Shown one piece after another: positions 10,334 through 14,780 of a DNA stretch of 14,780 bases; the first letter of the stretch is position 1, and each line of letters opens with the position of its first letter. Below the pieces are notes generated by a model. The model saw only the letters and a list, made by a program, of their open reading frames with translations, was not told where the DNA came from and ran no database searches. The stretch comes from Pseudomonadota bacterium (GTDB taxonomy: Bacteria; Pseudomonadota; Alphaproteobacteria; Kiloniellales; J153): NCBI GenBank assembly GCA_022572105.1, contig JACZWN010000071.1:1-14780 (forward strand), read 5' to 3'. The position numbers were made by a program, and so were the translations under genes.

Positions 10334-11164
10334 TTGCCGCTGCTTCATATCTTCATCCTCGCCGTCGTCCAGGGGCTCACCGAGTTCCTGCCGGTCAGTT
10401 CGTCGGGCCACCTGGTGCTGGTCTGGGAATACTTCGACCGCGCCGGCTGGCAGGTGCCCGAGCAGACCCAGAGCGACCGCCTGATCCTCGACGTCGCGGT
10501 GCACGTCGGCACCCTGTTCGCCGTCTGCCTGTATTTCTGGCGCGACATCGCGCAAATCGTCGTCGGGCTGACCAGGATTTTGGTCGGGCAGACGGGACCC
10601 GGCGCCCGTCTCGCCTTCCATGTCGTGCTGGCGAGCATCCCGCTGGTCGTGGCCGGATACCTCTTCTACCTCTTCAAGGACTCGATGGCTGCAAGCCTGC
10701 GCGACGTGCAGGTCGTCGCCTGGGCCACGATCGGGTTCGGCGTTCTGCTCCTGATCGCCGACCGCACGGGACTGACCGTGCGCCGGGTCGAGCACCTGGG
10801 CGCGGCCGGCGCCGTGTTCATCGGCCTCATGCAGGTGCTGGCGCTGATTCCCGGAACCAGCCGCTCGGGCATCACCATGACGGCGGCCCGCTTCCTCGGG
10901 TTCGAGCGCGCGGAAGCGGTGCGCTTTTCGCTTCTGCTCTCGATCCCGGCGATCCTCGGCGCCGGGACGCTGACCGGTATCGACCTCTACCGCAGCGCCG
11001 ACGTGCAACTCGGCTTCGATGCGTTGGCCGCCGCCGCCGTCGCCTTCGTCATGGCGTTTCTGTCGATCGCGCTGATGATCCGCTGGCTGCGCCGCGCCGG
11101 TTTCATGCCCTTCGTGTTCTACCGGCTGTTTCTCGGCGCGGCGCTGCTGATCTGGATCGCTTGA
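10334..11164 (+). CDS. uppP: Undecaprenyl-diphosphatase (BacA/UppP)
   Basis: 276-residue integral membrane phosphatase that turns undecaprenyl diphosphate into the monophosphate carrier for peptidoglycan and O-antigen synthesis; extra copies give bacitracin resistance. Both family motifs are present: QGLTEFLPVSSSGHLVL (residues 13-29, with E17 and H26) and IPGTSRSGITM (R177). Several hydrophobic helices span the chain. The start chosen is TTG at 10334: GAGGA lies 7 bases upstream, and the resulting N-terminus MPLLHIFILAVVQGLTEF matches the usual family start. The GTG at 10295 would add 13 atypical residues. It is divergent from gltD and convergent with the NDUFA9-like gene, 14 bases from its stop. 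Confidence 0.95.
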   Translation: MPLLHIFILAVVQGLTEFLPVSSSGHLVLVWEYFDRAGWQVPEQTQSDRLILDVAVHVGTLFAVCLYFWRDIAQIVVGLTRILVGQTGPGARLAFHVVLASIPLVVAGYLFYLFKDSMAASLRDVQVVAWATIGFGVLLLIADRTGLTVRRVEHLGAAGAVFIGLMQVLALIPGTSRSGITMTAARFLGFERAEAVRFSLLLSIPAILGAGTLTGIDLYRSADVQLGFDALAAAAVAFVMAFLSIALMIRWLRRAGFMPFVFYRLFLGAALLIWIA

Positions 11165-11174
11165 GCGCGCGGTC

Positions 11175-11181
11175 GGTATTA
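11175..11181 (-). repeat. TAATACC at the stop of the NDUFA9-like gene
   Basis: Minus-strand TAA stop followed at once by TACC, the same seven bases as the gene-proximal end of elements A and B. No partner end is present because the uppP stop is only 14 bases away. It may be a remnant or chance; the case rests on three other genes here sharing it. Confidence 0.45.
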
Positions 11182-12129
11182 TGCGGCGAGGGGCTGATTG
11201 AAGCGCCCGCCCGGGCGGTACCGATCCAGATAGGTCGGCAGGATGACCTCGGCCGCGGTCGGCGCGATGCCGAGGTCGGCCAGAGTCAGCGCCCCTTCCG
11301 AGACCACGTTGTCGCGGCGCAGCATCCGCACCTGGTCGCGGGTCAGCGGCGGCACCGGCAGCAACTCCAGGAACCGCGCCTGCGCCGCGGCCAGCGCGAA
11401 GGGCCAGGGGACCAAGAGGCGCCGGCGCCGGATCTGGCGTAGCAGAAGCTGCAAGAGCTCCTTGAAGGTATAGACCCGCGGCCCGCCGAGCTCGTAGGTC
11501 TTGCCCGCGCAGGCCGGGTCGACGAGGCACTTGGCGATCGCCTCGGCCACGTCGCCGACGTAGACCGGCTCGAACCTGGTCGAGCCGCCGCCGATCAGCG
11601 GCAGCGCCGGCGACAGCCGGGCCATCGCCGCAAAGCGGTTGAAGAAGTCGTCCTCGGGCCCGAAGATGATGCTCGGGCGCACGATGGTGGCGCTCGGAAA
11701 GGCGGTCTTGACGGCGGCCTCGCCGGCGGCCTTGGAGCGCGCGTAAACCGCCGCCGCGTGCGGGTCGGCACCGATGGCGGAGACCTGAACCAGACGCTCG
11801 ACCCCGGCCGCCGCCGCCGCCTCGGCCACGGTCTGCGCGCCCCGGACGTGCACCCCGGCAAAGGTCTGCTTGCCACGCTCGTAGAGGATTCCGACCAGGT
11901 TGATCGCCGCGTCGGCGCCCTCCACCGCGGCCTCGACGGCGATCGGATCCTGAACCGGCGCGCGCAGGGGCGTGATCTGCCCGACCTCGCCCAGGGGCTT
12001 GAGGAAGTCCGCCCGCGAGGGACGGCGCACCGCGACCCGGACGATCCAGCCCTGCTTGGCCAGGCGCCCGACCAGGTGACGGCCGACGAACCCGGATCCG
12101 CCGAAGACCGTAACCACGCGCTGGGCCAT
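11179..12129 (-). CDS. NDUFA9-like SDR protein (complex I NDUFA9 subunit family)
   Basis: 316-residue atypical SDR protein. The NAD(P)-binding loop is VFGGSGFVGRHLVGRL (GGSGFVG at 10-16). The middle has INLVGILYERGKQTFAGVHVRGAQTVAEAA, then LVQVSAIGADPHAAAVYARSKAAGE with a YxxxK pair, then ATIVRPSIIFGPEDDFFNRFA and FEPVYVGDVAEAI. These are hallmarks of the bacterial relatives of mitochondrial NDUFA9. The bacterial role is not settled: a quinone-biosynthesis or respiratory-complex link is proposed for relatives, but nothing here proves it. The start is ATG at 12129 with AAGG 7 bases upstream; the frame stays open 35 codons further, but those residues are not family-like and cross a promoter-like zone. 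It is divergent from rnd. Confidence 0.88.
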   Translation of the reverse strand: MAQRVVTVFGGSGFVGRHLVGRLAKQGWIVRVAVRRPSRADFLKPLGEVGQITPLRAPVQDPIAVEAAVEGADAAINLVGILYERGKQTFAGVHVRGAQTVAEAAAAAGVERLVQVSAIGADPHAAAVYARSKAAGEAAVKTAFPSATIVRPSIIFGPEDDFFNRFAAMARLSPALPLIGGGSTRFEPVYVGDVAEAIAKCLVDPACAGKTYELGGPRVYTFKELLQLLLRQIRRRRLLVPWPFALAAAQARFLELLPVPPLTRDQVRMLRRDNVVSEGALTLADLGIAPTAAEVILPTYLDRYRPGGRFNQPLAA

Positions 12130-12368
12130 GGGTTTGCCTTTTCGCCGTTGGGCGCGCGAGCGCTTAGCGGGCTCGCCTCCCGTTAACATCTTAGCGCTAT
12201 ATACTAGGGACGATGCCGGCTTGACAGCCCCCATTCAGCGGGCCGCGAAACGCCCGCAATGTCTTGACAGGACTCCTGCCCTGGCGAGAATGCCCCGGCC
12301 TCGGCCCGCCCCGCCATTCCCGGCCGGGCGCACCGTCGGCCGAAGCCGAAGCGACGCGGCGAGGAAGC
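12130..12368. promoter_or_regulatory. Divergent promoter region NDUFA9-like gene / rnd
   Basis: 239 bases between two divergent starts. For rnd, TTGACA at 12264-12269 and GAGAAT at 12286-12291 are 16 bases apart; a second TTGACA lies at 12221-12226 without a good -10. For the minus-strand gene, an AT-rich TATATA at 12198-12203 (with TAGTAT overlapping) is a possible -10, but no -35 is convincing. No other structure was seen. Confidence 0.4.
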
Positions 12369-12980
12369 TTGCAGCACCAACTCCATTACGACGACCTGCC
12401 GGACGGGCTCGACTTCGGTCCATCGGTCGCGGTCGATACCGAGACCATGGGCCTCGACCTCCGGCGCGACCGGCTGTGCCTGATACAGTTGTCCGCCGGC
12501 GACGGTCTCTCTCATCTGGTGCAGTTCCGCGACGGTGGCTACGAGGCGCCGAACCTGAAGGCGCTGCTTGCCGATGAGGGCGTGACCAAGCTGTTTCACT
12601 TCGCCCGCTTCGATCTGGCCGCGATCCAGCGCTACCTCGGCGTCGCCTGCGCCCCGGTCTACTGCACCAAGATCGCCTCGCGCCTGGCGCGCACCTTCAC
12701 CGACAAGCACGGCCTCAAGGATTTGTGCCGCGATCTGCTCGGGGTGGAGATCTCGAAGCAAATGCAGTCGTCGGACTGGGGCGCGGCGGAACTGAGCAAG
12801 GAGCAGCTTCGCTATGCGGCCTCCGACGTGCTCTATCTGCACCGCCTGCGCGAGGCGCTCGACGCGATCCTCGAGCGCGAAAGGCGAAGCGAACTGGCCA
12901 CGGCCTGCTTCGACTGCCTGCCGGCGCGCGTGGCCCTCGACATTGCAGGCTGGGAAGATGTCGATATCTTCGCGCATTGA
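12369..12980 (+). CDS. rnd: RNase D-like 3'-5' exonuclease (DEDDy), short form
   Basis: 203-residue 3'-5' exoribonuclease domain; by family it trims tRNA or other structured RNA ends. All DEDDy residues are visible: D23 and E25 in VAVDTETMGL, D82 in HFARFDLAAI, and Y149 plus D153 in YAASDVLYLH. It has only the exonuclease domain; the HRDC domains of E. coli RNase D are missing, as in the short alphaproteobacterial proteins of this family. The start is uncertain. TTG at 12369 gives the family length and has GAGGA just upstream (close, 3 bases); the frame is open further back to 12264 without family-like residues. It precedes kdsD by 171 bases on the same strand. Confidence 0.9.
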   Translation: MQHQLHYDDLPDGLDFGPSVAVDTETMGLDLRRDRLCLIQLSAGDGLSHLVQFRDGGYEAPNLKALLADEGVTKLFHFARFDLAAIQRYLGVACAPVYCTKIASRLARTFTDKHGLKDLCRDLLGVEISKQMQSSDWGAAELSKEQLRYAASDVLYLHRLREALDAILERERRSELATACFDCLPARVALDIAGWEDVDIFAH

Positions 12981-13070
12981 CTTATTTTCGCACAGTGACC
13001 CGGCGCCGGTTCGCCATTCGCGCCGGGCGCCGAGCGTGCTTACGGGAGTCGCCCGTTCGGCCTCGGGTTC

Positions 13071-13079
13071 TGTTATAAT
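13071..13079 (+). promoter_or_regulatory. Extended -10 promoter for kdsD
   Basis: TGTTATAAT, a perfect extended -10 (TGnTATAAT), 73 bases upstream of the kdsD ATG in GC-rich DNA. No good -35 is seen, which an extended -10 can tolerate. A 7-bp GC hairpin (CGGCGCC 13001-13007 with GGCGCCG 13026-13032) lies between rnd and this promoter, without a T run. Confidence 0.65.
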
Positions 13080-13151
13080 CACGCGCGCGCCGGGCGCGGG
13101 ACCCGGCAAGGGGGCGGCGCGGAGGCCTCCGTCCAGAGTTCAGGGGTCGAC

Positions 13152-14195
13152 ATGACGGCACGAGTCGAGCGCGCGGCGCGGGCAGAGGGCCGGGAGGACG
13201 CGGCCGCCGAGACTACGCACGCCGAGACCGCGCACAAGGATCTCGAGACCGGGCGGCGCGTCCTGCGTCTCGAGGCTCAGGGACTGGACGCGCTGGCCAA
13301 GTCGCTGGGCGACGGCTTTGTCCGGATCCTGGACACGCTCGCCGCGGTGCCGGGGCGAATCACGGTGACCGGCATGGGCAAATCCGGCCACATCGCGCGC
13401 AAGATCGCCGCGACCCTCGCCTCGACCGGCACGCCGGCGCAATTCGTCCATCCCGGCGAGGCGAGTCACGGCGACCTCGGCATGATCGCGCCCGGCGATG
13501 CGGTGCTCGCCATGTCGAATTCGGGCGACACCACGGAACTGAACGCCGTTATCCTTTACACGCGCCGCTTCGCGATCCCGCTGGTAGCGATGACGGCGAA
13601 GGCCGATAGCACCCTGGCCGAGGCGGCCGATGCCACCGTCATCCTGCCGCAAGCCCCGGAAGGCTGCCCGATGGGCCTGGCGCCGACCACGTCCACCACC
13701 ATGATGCTGGCGCTCGGCGACGCCATCGCGATCGCGCTGCTCGAGCGCAAGGGCTTCTCGGCACGGGATTTCCAGGTCCTGCATCCGGGCGGTTCGCTCG
13801 GACGCCAGTTGCTGCGCGTCTCCGAGATCATGCACGGGCCGGAGGCGCTGCCCCTGTGCCGGCCGGAGACCCCGCTGGCCGAGGCGATCCTGACCATGAC
13901 CAAAGGAACCTTCGGCTGCGTCGGCGTCACCGAGGAAAGCGGGGTATTGGTCGGCATCATCACCGACGGCGATCTGCGCCGGCACATGGACCCGGGTCTG
14001 CTGACATTCCTGGCCGGCAAGGTCATGACCGGAGCGCCGAGAACCATCCGTCCCCAGGCGCTCGCCGCCGAAGCGCTCGGCATCATGAACGGGGTGCGAA
14101 ACGAGCGGCCGATCACCAGCCTTTTCGTGGTCGACGAGGCCCGTCCGGTCGGCATTCTGCACATCCACGATTGCCTTCGCGCGGGCATCGCCTAA
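13152..14195 (+). CDS. kdsD: Arabinose-5-phosphate isomerase (KpsF/GutQ/KdsD family)
   Basis: 347 residues. Interconverts ribulose-5-phosphate and arabinose-5-phosphate, the first step to Kdo of lipopolysaccharide. A 25-residue charged N-terminal extension precedes the SIS domain (about 40-215), with VTGMGKSGHIARKIAATL, HPGEASHGDLGMI, AMSNSGDTTEL and LHPGGSLGRQLL. Two CBS domains follow (about 222-345), from VSEIMHG to GILHIHDCLRAGIA, the usual family end. The ATG at 13152 has AGGGG 5 bases upstream. An extended -10 promoter lies 73 bases before it, so it may be transcribed apart from rnd. The TAA stop is the first three bases of miniature element copy B, so the usual downstream lpt genes are not adjacent. 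Confidence 0.95.
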   Translation: MTARVERAARAEGREDAAAETTHAETAHKDLETGRRVLRLEAQGLDALAKSLGDGFVRILDTLAAVPGRITVTGMGKSGHIARKIAATLASTGTPAQFVHPGEASHGDLGMIAPGDAVLAMSNSGDTTELNAVILYTRRFAIPLVAMTAKADSTLAEAADATVILPQAPEGCPMGLAPTTSTTMMLALGDAIAIALLERKGFSARDFQVLHPGGSLGRQLLRVSEIMHGPEALPLCRPETPLAEAILTMTKGTFGCVGVTEESGVLVGIITDGDLRRHMDPGLLTFLAGKVMTGAPRTIRPQALAAEALGIMNGVRNERPITSLFVVDEARPVGILHIHDCLRAGIA

Positions 14196-14485
14196 TACCA
14201 AGGAGCGTTGATAATGACCCATAGAGATCGCGCAGGCGATCCGTCGGGCCAACGGGCGGGTAGGAGGGAAGCCGCGGGCGATGCGGGACATCGTCAAGGC
14301 TTGCCGACGCCCCCACCGAATCGCCCGCTGCCGGTTCGCCCGCCCGACCGGAACGGCGGTTTCCCAAGGCTTTCGGACGGCGTCGCGCAGGGCTTGCGAT
14401 GCCTTGCATCGCCGCGCCACGCGCTCCTGGCCGAAAGCCTTGGGAAACCGTCTCTATGGGTCATTATCAACGCTCCTTGGTATAA
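14193..14485. mobile_element. Miniature inverted-repeat element, copy B (293 bp)
   Basis: Ends are perfect 33-bp inverted repeats (14195-14227 and 14451-14483) starting ATACCAAGGAGCGTTGATAA and running inward to CCCATAGAGA. With the flanks the element reads TAA-TACC...GGTA-TAA. The interior (14257-14287) shares a 31-base block with copy A. No transposase is encoded, as expected for a MITE or REP-like element. The left end overlaps the kdsD stop. Each end holds AAGGAG, 8 bases, then ATG (14214 on the plus strand), opening a frame MTHRDRAG shared with copy A. Together with the spacer to 14635 this region has no conventional gene. Confidence 0.92.
14357..14450. repeat. Nested 20-bp inverted repeat inside copy B
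   Basis: Perfect 20-bp arms, CGGTTTCCCAAGGCTTTCGG at 14357-14376 and its complement at 14431-14450, with a 54-base loop. Within the loop GCGATGC-CTT-GCATCGC (14396-14412) is a further 7-bp hairpin. The right arm directly abuts the right terminal repeat, so the structure is lopsided. It is absent from copy A and may be a second element inserted in the first. Confidence 0.85.
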
Positions 14486-14635
14486 GGACCCTCGCGCGGT
14501 TGCTCCGGCGGTCCATTCGGCTTTGCACTGCCATGACCGGCGTGCTACTCCCGTTGCCGTCCCCGGTTTCCGTTATATCGGAGCCCGAGCGCCCGGAATC
14601 CACCTCTGCGGCCGGGCGGCGCGGTGTTGAGCAGA
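14486..14635. other. Spacer between copy B and hpt-like gene
   Basis: 150 bases with no gene seen. TTATAT at 14573-14578 could be a -10 box, but no -35 is correctly spaced. No hairpin of note. Confidence 0.4.
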
Positions 14636-14780
14636 ATGGCGGATAGCGCCGAGAAGACGACGACCCGGGAGGCACCGTCCGGCGGCGGCGCGGGGCCCGC
14701 GGACCCGCGGGCGCCGGTTATCATGCTGTTCGACGAGGGCGAGATCGCCCGCCGGGTCGGCGCGCTCGCGCCCGAGATTT
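14636..14780 (+). CDS. hpt: Probable hypoxanthine phosphoribosyltransferase, N-terminus (cut by window edge)
   Basis: 48 codons are visible from ATG at 14636 and the frame is open to the window end. A low-complexity start rich in Gly, Pro and Ala (about residues 1-27) precedes IMLFDEGEIARRVGALAPEI (from residue 29). That segment resembles the first beta-strand and helix of Hpt-type purine phosphoribosyltransferases. These enzymes salvage hypoxanthine and guanine with PRPP. An alternative start is ATG at 14723 (residue 30), which would remove the odd N-terminus; neither has a strong ribosome site (GAGCAGA before 14636). The catalytic region is outside the window, so the call rests on about 20 residues. 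Confidence 0.6.
   Translation, partial: MADSAEKTTTREAPSGGGAGPADPRAPVIMLFDEGEIARRVGALAPEI

Noticed and set aside
12130..12234. 35-codon N-terminal extension of the NDUFA9-like protein
   Set aside because: Residues are not family-like, the segment crosses an AT-rich promoter-like zone, and ATG at 12129 has a ribosome site.
13140..14420. Minus-strand 426-codon frame opposite kdsD and into copy B
   Set aside because: Antisense to a clear SIS/CBS protein and crossing a repeat element; no family features.
14636..14780. Last gene as lptC, the usual kdsD neighbour
   Set aside because: No N-terminal membrane anchor is seen; MLFDEGEIARRVGALAPEI instead fits the start of a purine phosphoribosyltransferase.

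Overview
The window reads as a piece of a GC-rich alphaproteobacterial chromosome, probably of a Rhodospirillales-like lineage. This is inferred from gene content: an FzlA-type glutathione-S-transferase-fold protein, a short RNase D without HRDC domains next to KdsD, an NDUFA9-like SDR protein, and UppP beside a gltD-gltB pair. No search was possible, so the lineage is an inference.

Layout. Positions 1-1119 are accessory: the 3' part of an IS1380-type transposase, a lone 19-bp repeat end, then a complete 130-bp palindromic miniature element (copy A). Next come a YeeZ-like SDR gene (minus strand), a VapBC-type toxin-antitoxin operon (plus) behind a perfect 24-bp palindromic operator, and fzlA (minus). 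A 172-bp inverted repeat of the CACAGAGACACAGAGG type separates fzlA from gltB. The centre (3796-9886, minus) is NADPH-glutamate synthase in the order gltD then gltB, with a promoter near 10128-10156 and a roughly 240-nt leader. Divergent from it is uppP (plus), convergent with an NDUFA9-like gene (minus). The NDUFA9-like gene diverges from rnd, which is followed by kdsD (both plus). A second miniature element (copy B, 293 bp) follows the kdsD stop codon directly, and the window ends in the first 48 codons of a probable hypoxanthine phosphoribosyltransferase gene.

Function. GltB/GltD form the ammonium-assimilating GOGAT. UppP recycles the undecaprenyl carrier for cell-wall synthesis. KdsD makes arabinose-5-phosphate, the Kdo precursor. 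FzlA probably links FtsZ to constriction. The NDUFA9-like protein and RNase D are housekeeping. These are core genes interleaved with small mobile or repeat elements.

Most interesting signal. The miniature-element end TAATACC lies on gene stop codons. Four of the five TAA-terminated genes here (YeeZ-like, gltD, NDUFA9-like, kdsD) end in TAA followed at once by TACC. In two cases this is the end of a full inverted-repeat element. In a third it is a 17-bp collapsed palindrome (TAATACC-TTT-GGTATAA) between gltD and gltB. The element ends also carry AAGGAG followed by ATG, opening a short reading frame kept in both copies across a 12-nt indel. This looks like a stop-codon-associated REP/MITE family that deserves a genome-wide count.
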